Shown here: piece by piece, positions 14,596 to 21,340 of the stretch | Layout: every line of letters starts with the position of its first letter | Position numbering within the stretch: the first letter of the stretch is position 1 | Source: a virus | IMG/VR virus record: IMGVR_UViG_3300034279_000230 | Location: 1-23,311 of that record | Direction: 5' to 3' (one strand) | Length of the DNA: 23,311 bases | Notes under the pieces: generated by a model | The model's input: the letters and a program-made list of their open reading frames with translations, nothing else | The model's database searches: none | Told to the model about the DNA's origin: nothing | Translations under genes and position numbers: made by a program

Positions 14596-16185
14596 ATGGC
14601 TGATTTCGGATTAGCGGCACAGATCGGACGCGGCAACGCCATGCCGGGCGCGCAGCAGCAAGACCCGCAGAACCGCATGATGCAGATGATGCAGCTCCAG
14701 CAGCTCCAGCAGAATATGATGCTGGCGCGCGACCAAGAGGCGCGGGCGGCGGGCCTGTACGGACTGCAACGCGGGAACCTAGAGAAAGAAGGCGCTGTAC
14801 TTGGCGCACGCGGTGACCTTACGACTGCTCAAGCTGACACGGCAAAACTAGCACTTGAGGAACAACGGCGGGTGCAACGCATCAATCGCGGGCTCATCAG
14901 CGTGATGGGCATGGTTGACGAGGGTAAACTGGACCTTTCGACGTCCGCTGGCTTTAACCAAATTCCAGATGTTGAGGTCCGCATGGCGGCCCGCAGGCAG
15001 GCGGCGGAAATTAAAGAGCAGAACGCTAAAGCTGAAAAGGCGGGCTATGAGGCAAATGACGTGCGCCGCGCGCAAGGGTATGTTTTTCTTGACCGCACAG
15101 TTCCATTTATCGACGGTCCAACCACGTATAACGCCGCGCTAAGAAAACTCTTGAGTGTAGACCCAGACGCGGCCGAATTTGTCCCCAACGTTTACAGCCC
15201 CCCTAACGCCCAGAGACTGCAAGAGTTTGTGAGCACCCGCCGGAAAAGCGTTCAGACAATCGGAGGCGTACCCACCCTGCTTAACGAAAACACAGGTGTG
15301 GCGAATGAACTCGGTATTCGTAATTTTAATGCGTCTACCTCCCCGGCAGGCCCTAACACAATCTCCCTTCCAGCGGGGGTCCAACCCCCGACGCGCGCGC
15401 AGATCGGTCAATTTACGCCAGCCGAGTATGGCGGCGTACTTGCAACCCCGCAGATGGGGATGGACCCTGCACGTATGGCGGCGGGCACGCCCGCCGACGT
15501 TGGGGCTATGCAGTCGGGTATGCCCGGCCAACGCCTGCCCGTGGCGGGCGACGCCAACTTCGCACCTGCCGCAACTCCGACGCAGGGCGGCCCGATACCC
15601 GCGTCGCAATTCGTCGCGGAACGCCAGGCGGCGCCTAAGCCGTTGACAGTTCCGCAACTCACTAAGTTGCGAAACGAAATTGCGAGCGATTTCAAATCGG
15701 TCATGTCCACCATAGACCAGATGAACGGAGTCGTTAGTGCGGCTAAAGAAGTCACTGATTTACCGGAAGATACTAAAAAGTGGATTTCAGGTTGGACCGG
15801 GTATTTGCCTAGCTATCAAGCTGAAACGCGTACGGGCGACGTCAAGCTTAAAAACCTTAAAGGTAAGGTTACGGAGTTGGGTCGTCAGACGGCGTCTCTT
15901 TCTGGCGCCATTGGCAGCATGGCGGTGCAGGAGTGGAAGATTGTCAGCGACATGATTGCCAACCTAGATGAGAAAGGCATGAACCCCGCCGATCTTGACC
16001 GTCAGGTGGCGCTCATAGAGGCGCAGGCCATAGGCACCGCGAACCGTATCCGCGACGCCTATCAGCGCCAATATGTCGAAGAGTTTGATCGTTTCGGAGA
16101 TCGGTTCAAGTTGCCTGAGACTAAGGCGCCTAGCGCGGCGGCCGGAAGAGACGGCGTAGACGCGTCTAACAAATGGTTGAGGTGA
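14596..16185 (+). CDS. second ejection protein, P22 gp20-like by position
   Basis: 529 residues (P22 gp20 is 471). I start it at the ATG at 14596, which follows the previous stop; the longer in-frame form from 14512 would overlap that gene by 59 bp. The N-terminus is Gln/Met-rich (MMQMMQLQQLQQNMML) and leads into a long charged helix (residues 50-160). The middle (about 240-360) is a disordered Pro/Gly/Ala-rich linker. The C-terminal 170 residues (LTVPQLTKLRNEIASDFKSV to QRQYVEEFDRFGDRFKLPE) are helical, a type I have seen in phage internal virion proteins. No enzyme motif is evident. Assignment rests on gene order and architecture. Confidence 0.72.
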   Translation: MADFGLAAQIGRGNAMPGAQQQDPQNRMMQMMQLQQLQQNMMLARDQEARAAGLYGLQRGNLEKEGAVLGARGDLTTAQADTAKLALEEQRRVQRINRGLISVMGMVDEGKLDLSTSAGFNQIPDVEVRMAARRQAAEIKEQNAKAEKAGYEANDVRRAQGYVFLDRTVPFIDGPTTYNAALRKLLSVDPDAAEFVPNVYSPPNAQRLQEFVSTRRKSVQTIGGVPTLLNENTGVANELGIRNFNASTSPAGPNTISLPAGVQPPTRAQIGQFTPAEYGGVLATPQMGMDPARMAAGTPADVGAMQSGMPGQRLPVAGDANFAPAATPTQGGPIPASQFVAERQAAPKPLTVPQLTKLRNEIASDFKSVMSTIDQMNGVVSAAKEVTDLPEDTKKWISGWTGYLPSYQAETRTGDVKLKNLKGKVTELGRQTASLSGAIGSMAVQEWKIVSDMIANLDEKGMNPADLDRQVALIEAQAIGTANRIRDAYQRQYVEEFDRFGDRFKLPETKAPSAAAGRDGVDASNKWLR

Positions 16186-16189
16186 GCCT

Positions 16190-18355
16190 ATGCCTAGTCC
16201 CGCCGAAATCCTTGAGAGCCCCGACTACCTTAACGCCAACGCGGCGACCAAACGCGCCATATTTGATAAGCACATCGCATCCGACCCAGACTTTGCTAAA
16301 GCCAACGCACCAACCAAGAAAGCTATTTTTGAACGGTTTGGGCTTAGTGCGCCCGCTGAACGCGAGACTACGACTGCTGAAGGCTTGGCGCGCGGTATGG
16401 CCCCCTATGTTGGCGGCGCGGGCGTCGGCGCAGTTGCGGGCGGCGTCATCGGCGGCCTTGTTGGTGGTCCTCCAGGCGCCGTAGCGGGCGCGACGCTTGG
16501 TGCGCGGGCGGTTCCTATTGCACTCGGCATTCAGGATTACGGAACCGGGCTGTACAACGTACTGGCGCAACGGTTCGGCGCACCGCAGGCCACGCCCCTT
16601 AGCGAAGGTCTTAAGAGCGCAGCGGAGTCGGTCGGCGTCGGTCGATCCGGCGCACCTATTGCCGAGGCCATAGGTTCAGGCGCAGCGGGCGCGGGGTCGC
16701 AAGCTTTGGCGTTATCTCGCGCTGCGCCAGCAGCTATGAACGCGTTTAATGTTGCTCGCGCCGCCCCCACTGTAGGTGAGGGCGTCCGAAACGTCATGGC
16801 GGCGCAACCCGGCACGCAAGCTTTGGCTGGCGGTTTGGCTGGCACGGTGTCTGGAACATTACAGGCGGGCGGCGAGACTGACCCACTAACCCTGACGCTT
16901 GCGAGTATGGCCGGCTCGTCGTTGACGCCTGCGGCTATTGTAGGGCTCCGTGCAGCCAACAGGGCGGTCACCGAACGCTTGCCTGCAATGCTTGACCCCT
17001 TGGCGACCAAACGCGCACAACTTGCGGGCGATAAAGGCCCGCAACTCGTTGAGGCGATGCGCGCGAGCCCCGTTTCTGAGACAGGTGCGCCGCTGATGAC
17101 GGCGCAGGCGTCGGCTGACGCTGGCGCTCCCAGCTACTCCGCCACTATGGACGCCGCCGCGCGGCAGCTTGCTGCGGACGAGCGGTTTGGGATGCTACAA
17201 ACGCAGAAGCAGTCGCGCGACACGGCGCTGATGCGCGCGCAGCCGCCCGCCAAGCCGGGTGCGCAGGTCACAAACCCACCTAAAGAAATCGCCGCCATGA
17301 CGGCCACGCGTGACCGCCGAGCGGACAGAGAGTTTGGTCGCATTCGTAACGATCTGGTTGAGGAAGATGCTGTCCTTACCGATCTGTTCAAGACCCCCGC
17401 CATGCGGGACGTGGTGCGTGTCGCGCGTGAGATCACCGCTAACCGGCAGGAACCTTTCCAGTTCGGGCAAACGCGCGCGGCATCGGTTGCGGAGTCGCCT
17501 ATTGTTGACGCTTCCGGCAACAAAATCCTCACCGAAACCCCCGCCGAATTTGCGAAGTTTCCTGTCGGAAATCTGTACACCATAAAAAAGGCGATGGATG
17601 ATCTGATTAAGAACCCCGCCGATTTTGGCATTGGTGCAGAACAAGCCAGAGCCATTGGCGGCGTTCGCGCTAAATTCATGGATTGGGTCGAGTCGCAAGT
17701 GCCTGCGGTTGCGGAAGCGCGGGGGAATTTTCGTGTGGCCAGCACACCCATCAACCAAAAGACAATGCTTGAGACGCTTCGCAACACGCTGTTGTCATCA
17801 ACGGGCGCGGGAGAGCGCGCGGCAGCCTACGCCAACGTGGTCAAGTCACTCACATCTTTCAAAGACGCGCCACAGGCTTTGAGGCGGCTTGTCTCGGGTG
17901 CGCCGCGATACGAAAAACTTGAAGACGCGTTGTCGCCCGCGCAGATAAAAACAGTCGATGATGTACGCATTGAACTCTCGCGCGACGCCAAGCTGCAAGA
18001 GCTAGTGCGCGCGGCGCGCGGCGCCGTCAGCGATGTCAATAAGATAGGGACGGAGATGACGGGCGAGAAAGGGCTGGTGAACCCGCTTGACCCGACCATC
18101 GCCATCGTCAACCGGCTCATCATGAGCGAACGAGGTAAACTAAATCGAAAGTTGGCGATGGAGCTGGCGCTTGAGTCGCTCAACCCTAAAGTTGCTGCCG
18201 ACGCTCTGGAACGCTCGTTAGCGCGCCAAGCAAAGTTTGACCGTTTTCGGTTGCCCGAGCCCGCGCCGCTTTCCGCCGGGTCTACGGCAGCAGCCGCGCT
18301 GCCGACCGCCGTGAACGCACTGTCGAGAGACAACCAAAACGCGATGGCGCGCTGA
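16190..18355 (+). CDS. third ejection protein, large, P22 gp16-like by position
   Basis: 721 residues (P22 gp16 is 609). The N-terminus has two tandem copies of a short helical unit: DYLNANAATKRAIFDKHIA (12-30) and DFAKANAPTKKAIFERFGL (34-52). I know this unit from the N-termini of several internal virion and tape-like proteins. Residues 68-115 are a Gly/Ala-zipper hydrophobic region (GGAGVGAVAGGVIGGLVGG) able to insert in a membrane. The remainder is long, helical and Ala/Arg-rich, with no catalytic motif that I can identify; no lytic transglycosylase signature was found. GAGG lies 7 nt before the ATG. Size rank and order (262, 529, 721 residues) mirror gp7, gp20 and gp16. Confidence 0.72.
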   Translation: MPSPAEILESPDYLNANAATKRAIFDKHIASDPDFAKANAPTKKAIFERFGLSAPAERETTTAEGLARGMAPYVGGAGVGAVAGGVIGGLVGGPPGAVAGATLGARAVPIALGIQDYGTGLYNVLAQRFGAPQATPLSEGLKSAAESVGVGRSGAPIAEAIGSGAAGAGSQALALSRAAPAAMNAFNVARAAPTVGEGVRNVMAAQPGTQALAGGLAGTVSGTLQAGGETDPLTLTLASMAGSSLTPAAIVGLRAANRAVTERLPAMLDPLATKRAQLAGDKGPQLVEAMRASPVSETGAPLMTAQASADAGAPSYSATMDAAARQLAADERFGMLQTQKQSRDTALMRAQPPAKPGAQVTNPPKEIAAMTATRDRRADREFGRIRNDLVEEDAVLTDLFKTPAMRDVVRVAREITANRQEPFQFGQTRAASVAESPIVDASGNKILTETPAEFAKFPVGNLYTIKKAMDDLIKNPADFGIGAEQARAIGGVRAKFMDWVESQVPAVAEARGNFRVASTPINQKTMLETLRNTLLSSTGAGERAAAYANVVKSLTSFKDAPQALRRLVSGAPRYEKLEDALSPAQIKTVDDVRIELSRDAKLQELVRAARGAVSDVNKIGTEMTGEKGLVNPLDPTIAIVNRLIMSERGKLNRKLAMELALESLNPKVAADALERSLARQAKFDRFRLPEPAPLSAGSTAAAALPTAVNALSRDNQNAMAR

Positions 18356-18356
18356 C

Positions 18357-18593
18357 ATGGATCATCAAACCATCGTGAACATCGGCGGCGGCCTCATCTT
18401 GGCGGGTATCGGCTGGTGGGCGCGCGTCATCTGGGACTCGGTGCAGCGTCTGAAGGAAGACCTGCATGAGATCGAGGTAGACCTGCCCAAGAGCTACGTC
18501 AGCAAGAGCGACCTCGACAAGCGCATGGAGCACATCGAGAGCATGTTCCAGCGCATCTACGACAAGCTGGACGGAAAGGCGGACAAATCGTGA
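18357..18593 (+). CDS. small membrane/coiled-coil protein of the lysis cassette
   Basis: 78 residues. A single hydrophobic segment at about 5-25 (TIVNIGGGLILAGIGWWARV) is followed by a charged coiled coil (SVQRLKEDLHEIEVDLP, then SDLDKRMEHIESMFQRIYDK). This layout recalls XhlA-type lysis accessory proteins with the order of parts reversed. I have seen close relatives next to phage endolysin genes. A role as holin partner or pinholin-like protein is inferred. Its TGA overlaps the endolysin ATG (TGATG). Confidence 0.7.
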   Translation: MDHQTIVNIGGGLILAGIGWWARVIWDSVQRLKEDLHEIEVDLPKSYVSKSDLDKRMEHIESMFQRIYDKLDGKADKS

Positions 18594-18955
18594 TGGACGC
18601 TCGCAGCGAACGTAACCTGATCGGCGTGCACCCCGACCTCGTCAAGGTGATCCGCCGTGCCGCCAAGGCGGGCGGCTTCATCGTCACAGAAGGCCTGCGC
18701 ACCAAGGCGCGGCAGGCGCAGCTCGTCAAGGCGGGCGCGTCCCGCACGATGAACAGCCGCCACATTACGGGGCACGCCATCGACGTTGCGGCAGTGGTCA
18801 ACGGCGAGGTCCGCTGGGACTGGCCGCTCTACGCCGCCATCGCTAGGACCGTGAAGGCTGCGGCGAAGGACTTGGGCGTGCCTATCATCTGGGGTGGAGA
18901 TTGGAAGTTCCGAGACGGGCCGCACTTCGAACTTGACAGGAAGGCGTACCCGTGA
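18593..18955 (+). CDS. M15-family endolysin (VanY / L-Ala-D-Glu peptidase type)
   Basis: 120 residues from the ATG that overlaps the previous stop; GTG at 18590 is an alternative one codon earlier. The enzyme cuts peptide stems of peptidoglycan with a catalytic zinc. The M15 motifs are complete: SRHITGHAIDV (His57 and Asp64 as zinc ligands) and GGDWKFRDGPHFEL (Asp108 region, His111 as third ligand). The N-terminal part includes GGFIVTEGLRTKARQ, also typical. The length fits small phage peptidases. There is no signal peptide or SAR segment, so export needs a holin. P22 itself uses a glycosidase lysozyme, so this is a module replacement. Confidence 0.9.
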   Translation: MDARSERNLIGVHPDLVKVIRRAAKAGGFIVTEGLRTKARQAQLVKAGASRTMNSRHITGHAIDVAAVVNGEVRWDWPLYAAIARTVKAAAKDLGVPIIWGGDWKFRDGPHFELDRKAYP

Positions 18956-19029
18956 GGCTAATCATCCTGCTGCTGCCGCTGGCGCTCGCCGGCTGCGGCG
19001 CGATCCGCGAACTGCCCCGATACTGGTAA
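18952..19029 (+). CDS. very short lipoprotein (11-residue mature lipopeptide)
   Basis: 25 codons from GTG, which overlaps the endolysin stop, to TAA. AGGAAGG lies 7 nt upstream, a strong SD. The product is MRLIILLLPLALAGCGAIRE plus LPRYW. Residues 1-14 form a signal peptide and LALAGC is a good lipobox, so cleavage would leave an 11-residue lipidated peptide with a basic/aromatic end. That is far too short to span the periplasm as an o-spanin. Colicin-type lysis lipoproteins and entericidins are small lipoproteins too, so a membrane-disturbing role is possible. I know no family for it; existence is supported by SD, lipobox and tight packing between lysis genes. Confidence 0.6.
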   Translation: MRLIILLLPLALAGCGAIRELPRYW

Positions 19030-19039
19030 GGAGAGCATC

Positions 19040-19210
19040 ATGGACCAAGACATGTTCGAACGCCTGTTCCGCACTGCGTTGCAGGTTGTCGGCGCAATCG
19101 TCGCCACCCGCTACGTTGGCGAGGAGAACTGGGCCGCCATCTCGGGCGCGCTGCTGACCATCGGCACGACCGGCTGGACGATCTACGCCTCGCGTAAGGC
19201 CGTGAAATGA
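19040..19210 (+). CDS. small putative holin (Pam3-gp28-like)
   Basis: 56 residues, ATG preceded by AAGGAGA with 6-nt spacing. It begins MDQDMFERLFRTALQVVGAI. There are two hydrophobic stretches: RTALQVVGAIVATRYV (about 11-26) and WAAISGALLTIGTTGWTIYA (about 31-50), with a basic C-terminus (SRKAVK). This resembles a short putative holin family I remember from cyanophage Pam3 (gp28). A holin forms the inner-membrane holes that release the endolysin. The gene is packed in the lysis cassette, with its stop overlapping the i-spanin start (ATGA). Confidence 0.75.
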   Translation: MDQDMFERLFRTALQVVGAIVATRYVGEENWAAISGALLTIGTTGWTIYASRKAVK

Positions 19211-19428
19211 TCGAGGCGCTCGCCATCGGCGGGGCCATCCTCGCCATCGTCGGCGTGTTCGCTGGCGTCATCTGGCTGGCGGAGCGCAAGGGTGCTGCCG
19301 AATTAAAAGCGGAGCTGGATCATGAAGCCATCGTACGCTTGCGCGCGTCTCTTGAAGCTGACGCTCGTGGGCGTGAGCGGATTGCTCGCGGCGAGTTGCT
19401 CCACGACGACGGTTTCAAACGAGACTAG
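19207..19428 (+). CDS. i-spanin (Rz-like inner-membrane subunit)
   Basis: 73 residues starting on the ATGA overlap with the holin gene. One N-terminal transmembrane segment (AIGGAILAIVGVFAGVIWLA, about 6-25) is followed by a charged helix (ERKGAAELKAELDHEAIVRL and on) that would lie in the periplasm. This type II layout with a coiled coil is that of Rz. The o-spanin gene starts inside it in the +1 frame, the usual nested arrangement. Together they would fuse inner and outer membranes in the last step of lysis. It is shorter than lambda Rz (153 residues). Confidence 0.72.
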   Translation: MIEALAIGGAILAIVGVFAGVIWLAERKGAAELKAELDHEAIVRLRASLEADARGRERIARGELLHDDGFKRD

Positions 19429-19537
19429 CTGTCTCGTCTGGACGCCGATCTCATGGTCGTCCAAGGACACGCCCCAGACCATCGAAGGCGTCAAGCTGAA
19501 CAATGCTCGACGCCAGGCGTGGTGCCGAGCTTCCTGA
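19322..19537 (+). CDS. o-spanin (Rz1-like outer-membrane lipoprotein)
   Basis: 71 residues, starting inside the i-spanin gene in the +1 frame, overlapping it by 107 bp and running past its end. GGAG is 7 nt before the ATG. A basic signal peptide (LLKLTLVGVSGLLAASC) ends in the lipobox LAAS-Cys26. The mature part has VSNETSCLVWTPISWSSKDT and QTIEGVKLNNARRQAWC. This Cys/Trp/Pro/Ile...Asp...Asn...Cys pattern is one I have seen in phage lipoproteins placed as Rz1. The two Cys (37, 68) could form a disulfide. Its 3' end overlaps the convergent gene at 19491-19703 by 47 bp. Confidence 0.75.
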   Translation: MKPSYACARLLKLTLVGVSGLLAASCSTTTVSNETSCLVWTPISWSSKDTPQTIEGVKLNNARRQAWCRAS

Positions 19538-19703
19538 GCATGTCGTCGCGCTCTCGGGTGCAGCGCACCATCGTGTAGCGTTGGTGGAGGCGCACCAGCA
19601 CGGTCGTGCGTCTGGCGCCCTCCAGCTCCGCGTCCATCAGGCCCAGCAGCTCCTGCTCGCTCATCTCGCTGATCTTTGAGTTCAGCTCCCGCCAGCTATA
19701 CAT
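19491..19703 (-). CDS. small helical phage protein, unknown function
   Basis: 70 residues, highly charged and helical: MYSWRELNSKISEMSEQELL, then EGARRTTVLVRLHQRYTMVR and CTRERDDMLRKL. I recall similar 60-70 residue proteins in phage early regions (start W-x-x-[IL]N, middle RRxTVLxRLHQRY), function unknown. It is the last gene of the leftward operon. It starts 8 bp inside the preceding gene, at the second copy of the SDIAxEELRN junction, which supplies its SD (GAGGAA). Its 3' end is antisense to the o-spanin end. Confidence 0.72.
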   Translation of the reverse strand: MYSWRELNSKISEMSEQELLGLMDAELEGARRTTVLVRLHQRYTMVRCTRERDDMLRKLGTTPGVEHCSA

Positions 19704-19962
19704 TCCGTAGTTCCTCGCTCGCTATATCTGAAATAATGCACTTGTTGTGGGTGGCGTCGTCTACCAAACCCTGAATACGGGGGGCGGCGATAAGTGATCG
19801 AAGTGCACTCGTAAGCGCAAGACGCCGCTCAAGAGAAGCAAAAGATACGCGTTGCGCCGTTGGCAAGTCTTGCCACGCGGGGGCGTCCTCGACCGCGTTC
19901 CGCCACTGGGCGTATAGTGTAGTGCCGGGGCGCCGCGTCCGCTGGCTCAATTCATCAGTCAT
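19696..19962 (-). CDS. hypothetical protein with a helicase-like C-terminal tail
   Basis: 88 residues; I do not recognise the family. The body is helical (TLYAQWRNAVEDAPAWQDLP, then SLERRLALTSALRSLIAAPR). The last residues, HNKCIISDIASEELRNV, closely match the end of the helicase encoded just upstream (HDKRTLSDIAIEELRND): 11 of 17 positions are identical. The same DNA carries the SD and start of the following gene in both places. So the C-terminal tail probably came with a duplicated gene junction rather than by selection for helicase function. It starts 8 bp inside the helicase gene, after GAGGAG. Confidence 0.65.
   Translation of the reverse strand: MTDELSQRTRRPGTTLYAQWRNAVEDAPAWQDLPTAQRVSFASLERRLALTSALRSLIAAPRIQGLVDDATHNKCIISDIASEELRNV
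19701..19750 (-). repeat. gene-junction repeat, copy 2
   Basis: About 50 bp encoding HNKCIISDIASEELRN and ending at the ATG of the 70-residue protein. The core TCAGATATAGCGA...GAGGAA...AATG matches 19960-20010 with scattered substitutions. It holds the SD for the following gene. Confidence 0.7.
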
Positions 19963-21340
19963 TTCTCAACTCCTCAATCGCTATGTCTGATAGGGTGCGC
20001 TTGTCGTGCAGCGCCTGCCACATCCGTTCGTCGATAGTTTTATTACAGATCAGGACATAACACCAGACGTCCTGTGTCTGGCCGCCGCGATGCAGCCGCC
20101 CGACCGTCTGCTCGTACAGCTCCAGCGACCACGGCAGCGACAGAAACACGATCTTGTTACCGTTCGGGTTACCTTGGAGATTGAGCCCGTGGCCGGCGGA
20201 CTTGGGGTGCAACAGCAGCAGACGCGTCTTGCCCGCGTTCCAGCGCGACACGGCGTCGGGCTCGTCGAGCGTCCGGGCGTGCGGGTAGCGGCGCTGCAAC
20301 TCCTCCAGCTCGGCATTGAAGTTGTAGATGACAATGGTGTCGGCGTGCTGGTTCTCCTCCAGCAGCTCGTCCAGCCGGTCAAACTTCTCGGACGACACCC
20401 AGAGCGTGTCTTGTTTCACGTGAAACCGCCCCGGCGCGGCGCTCGCGGTCGAGGTGCTGTCGTAGATGAACCCGGTCGCCAGTTGCTGGAGCTTCATCGA
20501 CACGGCGGCGGCGCTGGGCGCCGCGATCTCGGCCCCGGCCAGCTCCAGCACGAATTTGCGCTTCATGTCGTTGTAGGGCTTGGGGTCCACCAGATCGCAG
20601 CGCAGCTCGACCGTGTGCAACGGCGGCAGCTTGTCGGCGTACTCGCCCGGCTCCAGCACGAACGTGGCGGGCTTGATGGCCGCCATGACCTGCTCCAGCG
20701 CGCCGCGACGCGGCTGCCACTCGCCAAAGTCGCGGTTGACGCAGACGAAGTACTTCTGGAGGAACGCGCCCTTGGCGCGGCCCAGCAGGTTCTGGTCCAC
20801 GATCTTGCACTGGCCGAACACGTCCTCCAAACCGTTGGAGGTGAACGAGCCCGTCAGCCCCCACCGAATCGGCACGTCCTTGATGAGCGCCTCCAGCGCC
20901 TTGAAGCGTTTGCCCGCCGGGTTCTTGAGCCGCGTCAGCTCGTCGAAGACGACTACGTTAAAACCTATGTCGGCTAACGATTTGCCTTTCAGCTTACCCG
21001 CCAGCCACTGTATGCCGTCGTAATTCAGTACGACGACGTTCGCGCCGTTCTCGGCTGGCGGTCTGAAGGCTGCCGCCCGCTGTTTGGGTGACCCCACCGC
21101 TACGGCGACGCTGAGGTACTTGCCCCACTTATCAATTTCCTGTGACCAGACATCCGTGCAGACGCGCTTGGGGGCCAGCACCAGCGCGCGGTGCAGGTGT
21201 CCGTCCTCCCACAGCGCATCGAGCGCCGTTATGGTGATGGCCGTCTTGCCCGCGCCCACGGGCGCTAGGACGAGCGCGCGGTCGCGGGCGAAGATGAAGT
21301 CGGCGGCGTCGTCCTGGTACGGTCTAAGTTTCAGTGTCAA
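19955..21340 (-). CDS. SNF2-type DEAD/DEAH-box helicase
   Basis: 461 residues. The start is TTG, chosen because GGAG lies 6 nt upstream and homology to helicases begins at once (LKLRPYQDDAADFIF, the Q-like motif). Walker A is APVGAGKTAI (26-35), motif Ia VLAPKRVC, motif II VVFDELTRLKN (DELT at 133-136, in place of DEAH), motif III GLTGSF (161-166), motif V GHGLNLQG and motif VI QTVGRLHRGGQ (about 411-421, Arg fingers). This set is that of SNF2-like translocases in many phages, which act on dsDNA in replication or recombination. Context with a VRR-NUC nuclease fits that. It overlaps the end of the methyltransferase gene by 17 bp. Confidence 0.9.
   Translation of the reverse strand: MTLKLRPYQDDAADFIFARDRALVLAPVGAGKTAITITALDALWEDGHLHRALVLAPKRVCTDVWSQEIDKWGKYLSVAVAVGSPKQRAAAFRPPAENGANVVVLNYDGIQWLAGKLKGKSLADIGFNVVVFDELTRLKNPAGKRFKALEALIKDVPIRWGLTGSFTSNGLEDVFGQCKIVDQNLLGRAKGAFLQKYFVCVNRDFGEWQPRRGALEQVMAAIKPATFVLEPGEYADKLPPLHTVELRCDLVDPKPYNDMKRKFVLELAGAEIAAPSAAAVSMKLQQLATGFIYDSTSTASAAPGRFHVKQDTLWVSSEKFDRLDELLEENQHADTIVIYNFNAELEELQRRYPHARTLDEPDAVSRWNAGKTRLLLLHPKSAGHGLNLQGNPNGNKIVFLSLPWSLELYEQTVGRLHRGGQTQDVWCYVLICNKTIDERMWQALHDKRTLSDIAIEELRND
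19960..20010 (-). repeat. gene-junction repeat, copy 1
   Basis: About 50 bp encoding HDKRTLSDIAIEELRN at the end of the helicase and ending at the ATG of the 88-residue protein. Core TCAGACATAGCGA...GAGGAG...AATG. Direct repeat of 19701-19750. Confidence 0.7.

Noticed and set aside
13731-14678. 315-codon - strand ORF opposite the gp7-like gene
   Set aside because: Shadow frame with no recognisable family; the + strand gene has SD, start and known motifs.
19040-19289. - strand 83-codon ORF opposite the holin and i-spanin genes
   Set aside because: Low-complexity Arg/Ser shadow; the + strand small genes have SDs, ATGA coupling and membrane segments.
20006-20977. 323-codon + strand ORF opposite the helicase
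   Set aside because: Mirror frame of the helicase gene; repetitive Leu/Gln/Arg/Val composition and no SD or motif.
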